A DNA stretch of 64,000 nucleotides, taken from the NCBI GenBank assembly GCA_028274465.1, contig CM051456.1, forward strand, positions 50,273,011 to 50,337,010. The letters are read 5' to 3'. The notes beneath the pieces are model-generated. The model had not been told where the DNA came from. It made no database searches and was given only the letters and a program-made list of their open reading frames with translations. Positions 1-11,012 of the stretch are shown here, one piece after another (position 1 is the stretch's first letter; the number at the start of each line of letters is the position of its first letter). The DNA comes from Plantago ovata. Lineage: Eukaryota > Streptophyta > Magnoliopsida > Lamiales > Plantaginaceae. The position numbers were made by a program, and so were the translations under genes.

Positions 1-646
1 GGTTGCCCAACATACATGATCGATTTCTCCTTCTTAGGAAGAGTTTGATCATATGTCTTCAGCAGATTATGGAGCTCGGGCAGTGTAACGTCTTTCGCAT
101 TCATAGTGTAGTTAATGATGAACTGCGAATACGAACTCGACAATGATTGAAGGACAAAGATCACCATGATCTTATTCTCCAGCTTGACACCGGCATCGGC
201 AAGCTTCTCAAAGAGACCAATCATCTTGAGAACATGTTCAGACATGTTCCCTCCTTCATTGAGCTTGCATATGTGTATCTCTTTGATCAAATCAAATTCA
301 ACACTTCTGGCTGTCGTCTTAAAGAGCGACTCAAGATGCTTCAGCATCTCATACGGCAACATGCTTTCATGTTGTCTCTGCAGCTCATTGCTCATTGCCG
401 CCAACATAATACACTGCGCGGATTTAGCTCCTCTTGATGCTTATCAGCCTTTGCCTTGTTGGCTTGATTCCAAGCAGCAACTTGATCGGCAGTCTGAATC
501 TCGGGACACACGGGAATAGCCTCGTCCAATATGTACTCAATCTTTTCGTACCTCAGCACCAAACGAATATTCCTGATCCAATCTAGGAAGTTTGGTCCGG
601 TCAAAACTTGCTTCTCTAAGATAGCAAGGAGCGAGATACTCGCCAT
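1..646 (-). pseudogene. Ty1/copia gag, 5' part (runs off the window edge)
   Basis: Read on the minus strand this opens with MASISLLAILEKQVLTG and continues FLDWIRNI...LRYEKIEYILDEAIP, the start of copia-type Gag (UBN2-like family), the capsid protein that packages element RNA. The start is chosen at 646 because the homologous copy at 25214 begins at the same residue and the leader with its primer-binding site lies just upstream at 647-2158. The stretch is nearly identical to 24569-25214. Only the N-terminal and middle parts of gag lie inside the window; the rest is left of base 1. Broken fossil, recent by similarity to its sister copy. Confidence 0.85.
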
Positions 647-1210
647 TTCGGTTTTTCTAAGGAGAAATAATATAGAACGAAAATAATAAATCAACTATTG
701 AAATACTATTTCTAAATACACAGTCAACATAACTAAGCAACAAGGTCCTTTAGTTGTTTAGCTTCCACTATTTTCACATATGATTGCCCCCAAAACAAAC
801 ATACGGTTAATGTCCAACAAGTTACCGTAGTGGCCAAGATCCAAATCCATACTATGCTATACTCCAACGGGGGCTGGTCGCATAACATAATATGACCGGT
901 AGGACTATCCAATTGCGTCGCGCAACTCTTGGGTGTTAAATCTCATTTAACCAGACGCCTCTACATATTGCACCTATCGAGGTCGCTAGATACAATATGC
1001 AGTAAGTTATAACCATAGGCTTACTCTAATCTGACGATCACTGCGAGTCTGCAAGACGAGGTCGCCATCACAGGGAAACGCAATGAAAGTTCAGAATTAA
1101 AGCACCCCATGGAAAGCATCTCAGAAACACATACGTATACATATTTCTGCACTTATATTGGTTGGGGCTTGTAGCTTGAGGGTTGTTATCAGTCATCTAC
1201 AAACAAATAA

Positions 1211-1390
1211 GGGCGCCGCCTACCCATCATGCATGAGCGGTCTACATGTAATGGATGCCGCCTATCCATTCTAGTTCTAAACGCGGTCAAGCACATAATG
1301 GGCGCCGCCTACGCATACATAAAAATATGCGGTCCGACAAATAACAAGGCGCCGCCTACCCTCGCATGCATAGCGGTCGAACGGAAAGTA
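1211..1390 (-). repeat. Four-copy GC-rich tandem repeat in the copia leader
   Basis: On the plus strand four units each begin GGGCGCCGCCTACCC (or a close variant such as GGATGCCGCCTATCC) and end in a GCGGTC block 15-20 bases later. Starts are near 1211, 1253, 1300 and 1348, giving a pitch of about 42-48 bp. The equivalent array lies at 25778-25955 in the sister copy. The units are imperfect, so the array is older than the duplication that produced the two copies. Confidence 0.75.
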
Positions 1391-1911
1391 AAATACGTGG
1401 TATTTAAACATGCATTGTTAAACAATAGCATATCGAACAAACAAACAAGTAGTAGCCTATGTGGATGCCAAATGACTTCATAATTTCATTATGAAAATTA
1501 TAATCCCATACTTATAATCTCTATGAAAAATTGAAAATTTGGACTAGATTGAAAAATCGAAAATTCTATTGACCAGGTAGCAATTTTTGAAAACCCGAAG
1601 GACTCAATTGTAATTTTCCAAACCTTGGAGGTGTTAAATTCAAAATTCAAAAGTAGAAAAACTTATTTGTAATAAACAATAAATTGATAAATTACAAATA
1701 AGCCCCTCAACTTAATACTAATTAAATTTAACCCCTCTAGTTAATAATAATTACAATTAAATCATATTTATATTCCAAATATAAAATTCAATCCTCAAAA
1801 TTTACAAAAATTCAATTTTGGGTCCAACCCGGAAAAATTAAATAAATATATATAATAATATACGGGGACGGGATCGAATCTCGTCCCCTAGGGCGCCTGC
1901 GTCACGCAGGC

Positions 1912-1914
<3 letters not shown>

Positions 1915-1995
<81 letters not shown>
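1915..1995. repeat. (AT)n microsatellite
   Basis: An uninterrupted AT dinucleotide run of about 40 units inside the copia leader. The homologous run at 26478-26611 is longer and has one interruption, so this is the fastest-changing part of the duplicated segment. Confidence 0.97.
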
Positions 1996-1998
<3 letters not shown>

Positions 1999-2142
1999 TT
2001 CCTTTTTTTTAAAAAAAAAATATAAATTCTAAATTTATATAAAAATAAAACTTTCGAAAATCGAATTAATCATAGAATCAATTGCATCCACATAAACTAC
2101 ATAATCACATAACATATATACGTATATACATAATCAATTAAC

Positions 2143-2157
2143 CTGGCTCTGATACCA
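2143..2157 (-). other. Copia primer-binding site (initiator tRNA-Met)
   Basis: The minus strand reads TGGTATCAGAGCCAG one base after the LTR end at 2159. TGGTATCAGAGC is the usual plant copia primer-binding site, complementary to the 3' end of initiator-methionine tRNA, which primes minus-strand DNA synthesis. Confidence 0.9.
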
Positions 2158-2158
2158 C

Positions 2159-4269
2159 TGTAAGAAAATATGGCCAGAGTTACCCCTAGGGTACGCAACG
2201 GAATTTCAAAAATTTTCTTAACATGCAGGTTAATTGATCATGCATATAATGTATATAATAAACACATTAATCAGAAGACTTACAATACTAAAAAAAAACA
2301 AGAATAGGTATTGAATCTATATGCCAATCGATGAAGTCTTAGTAATAGTCCGGTGAATATTCTCCTTCGTCGAAGTCGAAGATATCTGCAATACTTTAAT
2401 TATCTGCAAGACAATAAAAGTTAGTTTCCAGCTCTTTGAACCTCAACCTTGGTATCCACGGATGAACAACTTATCGGAAAGAATGCTAGGATATTCTTTA
2501 TGTGGCCAAGAAGATGGGGCGGCGATTTTCCTCCGGTAGAGAGTGGCGTGCGCGGCTAGGGTATAGAGGTAGGGGAGAGCTTTTTATTTTCTCTAAGAAA
2601 GGTAGAATAATTCTCTAAGAATTCGTCCTTGAAAAAGCTCTCTAATGACCTACTTATATAGTAGTCAATAGAAGCCTAAAGAAGATTCTTTTAGACTTCA
2701 TAAAGGAACAAGAACTCTAATTCTTATTGCACAAGGAAACCAATTTTAAGTCTAGATTCATTCCCAATTAAGTTAGAACTCAATTAGGAAAATCTAACTT
2801 AACCCTTGACTTCTAATATGGGAAGGAGTCGAAACTCCCTCCCATACTACTACTACACGCGGCCGGCCAAGGGGGAGTATGTGGGTCCCAATTTTGGGAC
2901 CCACTTATAATTCGAAGACAATTCAAACTCTAAGTAGATTTTGCCCATGTGCATATATTAATTCTAAATTAATATATCCTTTCAAATCAAACCTCTATTA
3001 TATTTCTAAAATATAATCTTTAATTGTATTTACATAAAATATAATTAATCAATCAATTCAATTAATAATTCCAAATTATTAATTGAGCCACAAATAATTA
3101 TAATTAATTCCAAATCAATTATAATTCATCAATCACAATTAATTCTAAATTAATTGCGATTCCATCTTCAAGGATATTCGGATAAGCTGAATCACCACAT
3201 AGTGTGACCCATAGGGCCTCATTGTATTAAGCAAATGCTACGCTAGGCAATATGGAATTCCTAGACGGTTCCATTTGTAATATTAATACATGAGGACGTT
3301 TGAGAGGTTTTTCAAAGCAAACCCTTTCGTTGTGTAGTCTATTGCGCTCAACGCGGCGAAGGTAACGTCCCTTCATCTGACTGACTCGAATGCATCTAGG
3401 ATCGATGATGTGTCTATTCCAATAATACATCCACGCGCGTCTTCAGTGAGTTGCTTGGTGAATCCAATATCTATTATGACTATCATAATAATATTGATAC
3501 GCTGGCCAGCGGTTTAACCAATCACAACTATGAACGACTATGAGCAGTGCTCTCCTGTGCTACACGTGAGAGATGAATCCTTCACAGAATCACTTATCAC
3601 CCCCATTTGTATGTAGCCATAATCCTGGATCGTGTCTTGGGTCAACTGCTTATTCAGAGCTGACATCGACGGGTCCACCAAGGATATGGGGCAACAAATG
3701 TGATGATAAAGTCCTGTAAGTCCAAAGGACAACTGGCATCACTTCGACAACTTTCCGGTTCCCATAGACACTTCGGTGTAGAGTATACAGTGATGGGAGT
3801 TTCCGGTGGGTACTTCCATTGTTCGGTAATCACCCTTCGAACAACTATGCGGAGTTATGGGAACGTTTCTAAATTGTCTAACAATCCGTTCCGTGGCCGT
3901 GGGATCGGCTCACACTTGCTCTAACAAGTATAACCTCCACGCATACTAGTCTCACCTGGTTCATTCAGACCCCTACATCCGAGATGAACCTCGACTAGGG
4001 AGAGTTTGGGATAGATGATAACTCACATAGCTCCCACTATCTGTGTGATCGGTCACCTATCCGAGGGGACATGTTTGATATCAATACAGACAGGAATAGA
4101 GATATGACATGTTGTATGCCTGGTGTAATAAAAATATGAAAGCGATACTCAATAGTCAAACAAACAAACATATATTATATTACGTTGACCTGTGAAATAG
4201 TACATATATGCCCTTAATAAGGGTTGTATGCCCTTAATAAAGACTGTCTCTAGGACATATACACTATCA
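2159..4269 (-). repeat. Copia LTR (about 2.1 kb), flanked by internal sequence on both sides
   Basis: On the minus strand the LTR begins TGATAGTGTATA at 4269 and ends TTTTCTTACA at 2159, with TG...CA termini. It matches 26776-28882 almost base for base; by eye there are only about nine differences in the last 1 kb. On its right lies a purine-rich AGTGAGAGAT tract and the 3' end of pol, as for a 3' LTR. On its left lies a primer-binding site and gag, as for a 5' LTR. It therefore serves two internal regions. Small open frames within it on both strands show no protein-family similarity I can recognise. Confidence 0.88.
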
Positions 4270-4652
4270 ATCTCTCACTTGGACTAGAGCCAGTCATAAT
4301 GTCTTAAGTGGGCATCCACTGATAAGACCTTGGTGAAAGGATCTGCCACGTTGTCCGTGGTTGAGACACGTTCTATACTAACTTCTCCTCTATCAATAAT
4401 CTCACGTATAACGTGATACTTTCTAAGTACATGTTTGTTCTTGTTTGTAGATCTAGGCTCCTTGGCTTGAGCGACGGCGCCCGTGTTGTCACAATAAATC
4501 GTTATTGGACTAGGAGCACGAACAACCCTCAATTCCTTCAAGAACTCTGAAATCCAGACAGCTTCTTTCGATGCTTCTGATGCAGCAATGTACTCGGCTT
4601 CTGTGGCTGAGTCAGCAATCGTGGCTTGCTTAGAACTCTTCCAACAGATAGC
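4270..4652 (-). pseudogene. Copia RNase H region, 3' end of pol
   Basis: Minus-strand translation gives ITIYCDNTGAVAQAKEP, HVLRKYHVIREIIDRGEV and DNVADPFTKVLS, the C-terminal signature of copia RNase H, which removes RNA from the RNA/DNA hybrid during reverse transcription. The preceding stretch contains the usual SEYIAASEA-like block. It ends just before the polypurine tract next to the LTR at 4269. Part of the same polyprotein as the RT and integrase regions to the right. Broken fossil. Confidence 0.88.
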
Positions 4653-6299
4653 TCATTCGTTCAATTTGAATACGTATCCTGTCTGTGACTTAAAGTCATC
4701 CGGATCTAATTCAAATCCAGCGTCGACATAACCAGACATCTTTAATTCTGGTTCTCCACCAAACACCAAGAACATTTCCTTAGTCCGTCGAAGGTACTTA
4801 AGAATGTTCTTTACAGCAGTCCAGTGAGGTACTCCTGGATTCTGTTGGTGTCGACAAGTGACACTAAGCGCATATGCCACATCTGGCCTTGTGCAATTCA
4901 TTCCATACATAATAGACCCTACTGCCGAAGCATAGGGCACACGACTCATTGCCTTTCTTTCTTCATCAGTTTTAGGACTATCCTTAACTAATAGCACGAT
5001 CCCATGCCTAGATGGGAGAAAGCCTCTCTTTGAGTCGTCCATCTTATAACGCTTCAGTAATTTGTCGATGTAGGTGGACTGTGTCAATCCTAACATCCTC
5101 TTGGACCTATCTCTATAGATCTTTATCCCTAGGATGTAGTTCGTTTCACCCAAGTCCTACATTGAGAAAGTACTTGATAACCAAACTTTAGTCTCTTCTA
5201 GCATAGAGATATTGTTTCCCATGATCAAAATGTCATCAACATAAATGATCATGAAAACGACTCCCTTGTCGCTGTGCCTAGTGTAGACACAGGGATCTTC
5301 TACGCTTCTGACGAAGTCAAACGATTTGACAGCTTCGTCAAAGCGGATATTCCAGCTCCTAGACGCTTGCTTTAGCCCATAGATGGATCTCTGTAATTTG
5401 CATACAGCAGTTGGCCTGGTTTTACTAATAAAACCTTCCGGCTGTACCATATAGACCTCTTCCTCATGGTTGCCATTGAGGAAGGCAGTCTTTACATCCA
5501 TCTTCCAGATCTCATAATCATAGTAGGCAGCTATCGCAAGTAGAATTCTAATAGACTTCAACTTTGCTACCGGTGAAAAGGTTTCATCGTAATCGATGCC
5601 ATACCTTTGTGTGTAGCCCTTCGCCACAAGTCTAGCCTTGTGCGTTTGTACCTTGCCATCGGCATCAGTCTTTCGTTTAAAGACCCATTTGCACCCAATA
5701 GGTCTAACCCCTTGGGGCTAGTCTACCAAGCTCCAAACTTGGTTCAGGTACATGGAGTCTATTTCCAATTCCATGGCCTCTTGCCGGCTGTCTGAGTCAA
5801 TATCATTTATTGCCTCTTTGTAGGTCTCTGGGTCTTCCCGATCTGATAAGCCAACATCAAGTTCACTGATGTCTTCTATCATAAGGCTTTGCTTCTGAGG
5901 TCGTTTTGGGATCCTCTTCGACCTACGGAGCTCGACTGGTGCTTCTGTCGGCGTTTCTGGTGCTTTTCTTTTCTGGCTTCGTGTAACACGAACATTATCA
6001 GTGGGCACTGATGCAGCCGGTCGCGTGCTACGACCCTGTTCCCTAGTGGGAGACTCCTCTTGTGCAACTTGTTGCACAGGTCGATTGACAACATGTTCTA
6101 TTGGTGTGGTTTCAACTGTTGATCTAATCACAGGACTCCCACTGACTATGACATGCCTAACAAGTGTCATATCATTACCCTTGTCTGCTTCGAAAGCTCC
6201 CACTGAACTTGAGTCCAAATCAGAAGATTTAGAGAACTCATGTTCGCGCGTGTCAAAGTCTTGAATTTCTTCAAGTTCTATCATATCATCTAACCTCTC
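4653..6299 (-). pseudogene. Copia reverse transcriptase and integrase-RT linker
   Basis: Minus-strand translation shows the copia RT blocks in order: ETFSPVAKLKSIRILLAIAA, KMDVKTAFLNG, VCKLQRSIYGLKQASRSW and the catalytic YVDD box inside MIIYVDDILIMGNN, then the thumb/connection part GETNYILGIKIYRDRSKR. Upstream (higher coordinates) is the charged, low-complexity linker that normally separates integrase from RT, with the RRSKRIPK block typical of plant copia. The enzyme copies element RNA into DNA in cytoplasmic particles. The reading is broken in a few places; domain order and length are otherwise ordinary. Confidence 0.92.
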
Positions 6300-6931
6300 T
6301 TCTTCGAGGTATTATGCTTCTAAAAACTTGACGTTTCTAGATACTATCACCTTGTGATCTTCAGCATGATATAATTCATAGCCTCTCGTCTGACGAGGAT
6401 AGCCTATGAAATAAACTTTGACACCCTGGCATCTAACGTATCAGTGAGCAACAATTTAACTATCGCAGGACAGCCCCAAGGTCTAAGATAGCCCAGTGAG
6501 GGCTTCTTTCCTTTCCATAACTCATAAGGAGTTTTCACCACTGATTTAGATGGTACACGGTTCAGAATGTAGATTGCAGTTTGTAGCGCATATCCCCATA
6601 GATATTTTGGAAGAGTCGAGAATCCAATCATTGATCTCACCATGTCTAGCAGGGTTCGATTCCTTCTGTCAGACACACCATTTAATTGTGGTGTTCCAGG
6701 AGGGGTCCATTGCGATTGAATTCCATTCTTCTTCAAGTAGTCGATAAATTCTTCACTAAGGTATTCACCTCCTCGATCTGATCGAAGAGTGACTATCCTT
6801 AGGTTCAATTCATTCTCGACCTCATTCCTAAACTCCTTGAATTTCCCAAAGGTCTCAGATTTATTCTTCATAAGATAAATATATTCATACCTTGAGAAAT
6901 CGTCAGTAAAGGTAACGAAGTAAGAATAACT
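6300..6931 (-). pseudogene. Copia integrase core
   Basis: Minus-strand translation contains [77 protein letters not shown] and the RPWGCPA block, the standard succession for a copia integrase core and its downstream region; [12 protein letters not shown] is readable near 6900. Integrase inserts the cDNA into the host chromosome. At 6931 the sequence meets a plus-strand Athila-like gag piece. The protease and gag belonging to the same copia element lie on the far side of that insertion, at 24031-25214. Confidence 0.9.
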
Positions 6932-7107
6932 TTGCTACGGATTTTGGTACTCAAGAAGCTAGCTACGGACAAGATGGGAGGAATCCTCGAGGTGGATTTT
7001 GGAGAAGAGGGTTCCGAAACAATCAAGGATATGCACCGGCTAGCCAAACTTATGGCCCTAACCAAGACCGTAGTAGGCTAAACTATGGTAATGATCACTG
7101 CGAAAAC
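6932..7107 (+). pseudogene. Athila-like gag piece (left part of the element continuing at 18703)
   Basis: Plus-strand sequence matching 57409-57583 almost base for base, encoding the Gln/Gly/Arg-rich tail of the N-type Gag (FGTQEASYGQDGRNPRG ... NNQGYAPASQTYGPNQDRSR). It stops at a 5-bp AAAAC (7103-7107) and resumes at 18703 after the solo LTR, where AAGAC opens the second half. The two together are one Gag region split by the insertion. Confidence 0.85.
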
Positions 7108-9713
7108 TGTAACGGTACCGGTTTTTGAAAACAAAATCATTTCTTGAAAAAGAAAATCCAAAATAACTTTAATAGCAACGGTCGGCAATCAATGCCAAAA
7201 TAATCTTTGACGCGCACAGCGTTAACAGAAACAAGTAAATATTCAACGATAACTTAGAATTCAAATGAAACAACGAGTGAAGACAGTAAAAGTTCATCTT
7301 CTTATTTTGAAATAAATTCCCAAGACACCCAGACCCTTCTCTCAGTCGCTGGCATCCTATTCGCGAACATCCTTAGCAGTATCTGGAAGGAAGGAATTTT
7401 GAAAACAAAAAGAGTGTGAGATAAAGGATCTCAGTGAGGTTCTATTTTAAAAAAAAAAACATAACAGTAAACAGTTTTGAAAACAAAAACATTTGTAGCA
7501 AGTAAGATAGTAACTGAAGCAGATAAACAGAACAGAGAGACAGACAGAAACAGATAAGTGAAGTCCGTTGGTGCAGCCCGCCTTATTGCTCCTACTCCCA
7601 ATAGCCCTTATAGCTCCCTCCAGAGGGTATACAACTCCGGACAGAAACAGAAACCCCCGTGTACTTTGGGGAAACAGAACCTACGACCCCAATAGACCTC
7701 AGCGACTTCTACCTCGCGTCTAAAAGGGATTAGACTAGGCAATAACAAAGAAAAGCCGATAGTCCTCTACTACCCAAGTCTACCTAGTTACGACCTAATC
7801 GACCGGTCACACAGAAACAGACAGAACAGATACAGATCAAACAGATACGAACAATCAAACACCGAGAAGTGTTCCTGTAGAAATGTCAATCCAGAACAGA
7901 GTAACAATAAACAAAGAAAGTAGATAGTCACACTTAGGACTTAGTACTTTTACGCGGAAGCATACAGTAAAACAGTATATATAGTAATAGGTACAAGTTG
8001 TCACATATCCTTCCAGTTTTTCGCAGATAAATAGGTTTAGGGGTGAACACTCACCTTGAAGTAGATTGACTTAGCACGGATTAGAAAAGCATCTACGGAA
8101 CAACGGACAGCACAGACCCTAAACAGAAAATCCAAGTTACTACCTTAAGTAGGAACGGAAGACGAAACGATAAAGAAGATAATAGGAGAAAATGGTGGGA
8201 AAGGTGGGGTTCGAACTCGGGACCTCTAAGTTAAATTCTAACTCACAAACCAACTAGGCTAGCAAGACTACTTGTAACTTACTTTCAAAACAAAAATTAT
8301 TTAAACAAGAATAGTTTAAGCAAAGACTTTTAACTTTAGTTTGAAGTTACAGAAAACTCTCAGTAGTGAAAGTAAAACAGAACAACCCTTTTTGAGAAAC
8401 CAAAACCAGCTTACTTCGATTAAAATACTGTTCAGAAATGAAATTACTATTTCGCCCTTCATAAAACGATTGAAGAAAAGACCATCAGGTTTTCAGACAA
8501 CACGCAAGTCCTACAAGTTTCAACAATTATAAAAAGCACCCCCAACTTTCAGAGTCTGAACAAAATAATCCACTATGTCAGTCAACTAAGGTCAAACATA
8601 AATTGCAAAAAGGTCCTTCATGTTTCCAAAAATCTCAAAAAGGTACTCCCAGGTTTTAGTTAATTCCAATCAGTCCCCAAGTTTCTCAAATGAAAACACC
8701 AAGGTCCAGGTCAGTCAATACACGAGGTTAATCTGTCCAAATTCAGTCAACATGCGTGAGTTGAGTCAAGGTCAAACAGTCTACAAACAACAATCACACT
8801 CCAAAACTACCCTAAGTCCCGGTTCAGTTTCGAGGTCAAAGTACATCAGGGGTAAAATGGGAATAATAAAAAAACCGAAAACAAAACGAGATCAGGGGCA
8901 AAACCGTTACCTACGTCAAAACCGGAAGGGCGTGAACTGCAAATCAAACAAAAACGGAGGAATTAAAATCAAGATCTCGTCCTAATCGAATCCAGAATCG
9001 ACCGCAAAGGAGAATCGCTACTTACCGAATTGGAACGGGAAAGAACGAAACTGATCGGAGCAGTGCACGCGCGAACGGAGCCGGAGAATTGGACAGCGAT
9101 TGTACGAAACAAACGGAGCCGGTACAGTACTTGAACGCAAGAAGACAGGGCAAGGCGGCGCGTGACAGGAGAGAACGGAGCCGACGGTGAAATCGCGAAC
9201 TGGACGGAGTGAAACGGCGGCATGAACGGTACAGAGGCGGCGCTGCGTAACAGTCGGAGGCTCGGGTTGCTGACGACGGAGGGGATCAAATCGGCAGCGG
9301 CGCGTGAATAGTAGAGTACCAAAACCGGGCGGCGGCCGAGCTGGACTGAAGCGGCGCGGACGAAATCGAGCTGGACGGCGGCGGCGCAGCCAAACCCAGC
9401 CGGCATGGTGGTGTTGTTCGGTGGAGGTGATGATGGGTAGAGGTGGCGGCGAGAGAGAGAGGAAGGCAGGGAAATTTCTTCTTTCTTTCAGATAGTGGTG
9501 GCGTGAAGTGGGAAGAGAATGAGGAAAGGATGAAGACTAATTTAGGGTTAGGGTTTTAGACTAGAATTGGGCCAGCTGAATGGGCTTTTGAGCGAAAATG
9601 GGTCACGAGATTGGGCCAAGAGAAAAGGCCAGCAATCAAACCCACACGATTTGGGCCAAGGGAAGAGCAAAATCAGATTGCTAGCTAGCCCACGAGCGGG
9701 ACGAGACGAAATA
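7108..9713. repeat. Solo LTR, del/Tekay chromovirus-like, left part
   Basis: Begins TGTAACGGTACCGG and, after the nested element 9714-18562, finishes at 18702 with TGGGATGTTACA, so the whole LTR has TGTAAC/GTTACA termini and is about 2.7 kb long. Target duplications AAAAC (7103-7107) and AAGAC (18703-18707) flank it with one mismatch. No internal region, primer-binding site or second LTR is present, so it is a solo LTR left by LTR-LTR recombination. The TGTAACATCCC terminus (minus strand) and the long, coding-poor body resemble LTRs of del/Tekay chromoviruses; that family call is inference. The long open frames near 8969-9406 lie in GC-rich sequence and resemble no protein I know. Confidence 0.75.
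8206..8261 (-). other. tRNA-like A-box/B-box segment inside the solo LTR
   Basis: The minus strand reads TAGCCTAGTTGG (8261-8250), fitting the pol III A-box consensus TRGYNNARNNG, and downstream GAGTTCGAACCCC (8218-8206), fitting the B box GGTTCRANYCC. Between them lies an AGTTAGAATTTAACT block able to pair like an anticodon arm. The arrangement resembles a degenerate tRNA or the head of a tRNA-derived SINE. No acceptor stem closure is evident, so it is not called as a functional tRNA. Confidence 0.45.
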
Positions 9714-10990
9714 GGATGGACGCGAGATTTGTCAGGTCCCGGTTCAGTCAAATAAATTTGTTATTAAGCCAAAGGAAATCCACAACTACAACGAAAATCA
9801 TAGTGTAGCAGTAGCGTGACTCGAGTGTCGTTCCCTCAGGACTATAACTAGCTTTATCAAATCTAATTTAGAAAATAAAAACAGCAAACAGATAGCAATA
9901 GGGGGTTTTCTAGCAGATAATGGAGATTGGTGATAGTATGGTCCTTCTTAACATAATGGGTCGATAATCATGCATAAATTCCTCGGTCTTGCATACAGAT
10001 CTTTGAATCAATCTAGTGTCCTGTTGCAAGTATTAAGCACTACGAAGATAATTTGGTCTGACTAGTCAATCACGATTGTCCTAATGTGTTACGTAATTAT
10101 TCAACACTACGAAGATAATTGGTCTGATGGTCGACTAGTGTCCTATTGTGCATAATAATCAATACAACATACGAGAATTTTGGTTACAACTGATCAACGA
10201 AATAAAGCAATGACACGGAGTATAATGCGCGATATAGCCATTAGCATGATTATCTTCCCTCGCTAAGAATTCACATACTACCACCAACGATAAGTTTAGC
10301 TACTCATAATAGGCATGCAATCAACAGAAATCATAGAAGAAAACATGTTGAAAGAATATAAAATAAGTAGAATAAAACTGTAAGATACAAAGTTACCGAA
10401 GGTTGTCAATCTCCGGATGATTGCGGTCCTACGAGCTCCAAACTGCTATGAAAAAGTATCCCCTAAGCTACAGAATTCCCAGGACAGGCCCCGGGAAGTT
10501 CCTACCTAAAACTATAGAGAGAGGTGAGAAAGTAGGTCTGAAAAGATATGATTTTCGGAGAGAAAACTGAGCACTATATATAGGCCCCGAATAAACTCTG
10601 GGGCGGTTTGCCGCAGGATGGGGCGGTTCGCCCCCCGTCTTTTTCGCGGAATTCCGCGTTTTTCGACGCGGTTTTGGATTTCTTCACCTTTTCGGACTCG
10701 GTTTCTGACTTCTAGTGGCCTTCTAACCTCCAGATTCGACCCCTAGACTCCAAAACCTATCCGGGAACCTTCAGATACTCCAAATAGGCTTCTGGAACAC
10801 CAATTCCTTGTCAACTTCAATAAAATTGCCCAGAAATCCCCGAATTTCAACCAAAACCTGTAAAATAAAATCTAAAGGGAAACGTGACACTATTCTAATA
10901 AAATGTACTAAAATATAGCTAAATTAACATAGAGGATAGCTAAAATAGGTGAAAAAGACTCGAATGAAAGTGTAAAATACACATTCATCA
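9714..10990 (-). repeat. 3' LTR of the nested Athila-like element
   Basis: Minus strand starts TGATGAATGTGTATTTTACA at 10990. It contains a GC-rich palindrome block at 10600-10645 next to a TATATATAG box near 10572-10580, and a tandem-repeated region around 10030-10150 with the motif ATTATCTTCGTAGTG. It ends at 9714. Matches 17306-18562. Confidence 0.92.
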
Positions 10991-11012
10991 AACTCCCCAA
11001 ACCGAACCTTTG
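10991..11012 (-). other. Polypurine tract
   Basis: The minus strand reads GGTTCGGTTTGGGGAGTT directly before the LTR start TGATGAATG. It is the plus-strand primer of Ty3/gypsy replication. The same tract precedes the LTRs at 22739, 43779 (minus) and 60162. Confidence 0.85.

Larger units (their letters stand above)
647..2142 (-). other. Copia 5' untranslated leader with internal repeats
   Basis: About 1.5 kb between the primer-binding site and gag, without convincing coding capacity. It holds a four-unit GC-rich repeat at 1211-1390, a pair of GC-rich inverted repeats around 1864-1913 and an (AT)n microsatellite at 1915-1995. The same leader is present at 25215-26759 with the same architecture and a longer microsatellite. 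Short open frames here on the plus strand are antisense to the element and look incidental. Confidence 0.75.

Noticed and set aside
147-519. Open frames on the plus strand over copia gag (also 24715-25087)
   Set aside because: They are antisense shadows of the minus-strand gag; the sense strand carries recognisable Gag motifs and these frames do not.
1229-1483. Cys-containing peptide ORF in the copia leader
   Set aside because: It lies on the strand opposite to the element, covers the tandem repeat, and its sequence changes freely in the copy at 25822-26049.
3227-3924. Small frames inside the 2.1 kb copia LTR, repeated at 27843-28540
   Set aside because: Repetition reflects the duplicated LTR; no family similarity and no sign of coding constraint.
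8969-9495. Arg/Ser/Ala-rich frames in the solo LTR
   Set aside because: GC-rich LTR sequence with frames on both strands, no recognisable domain.
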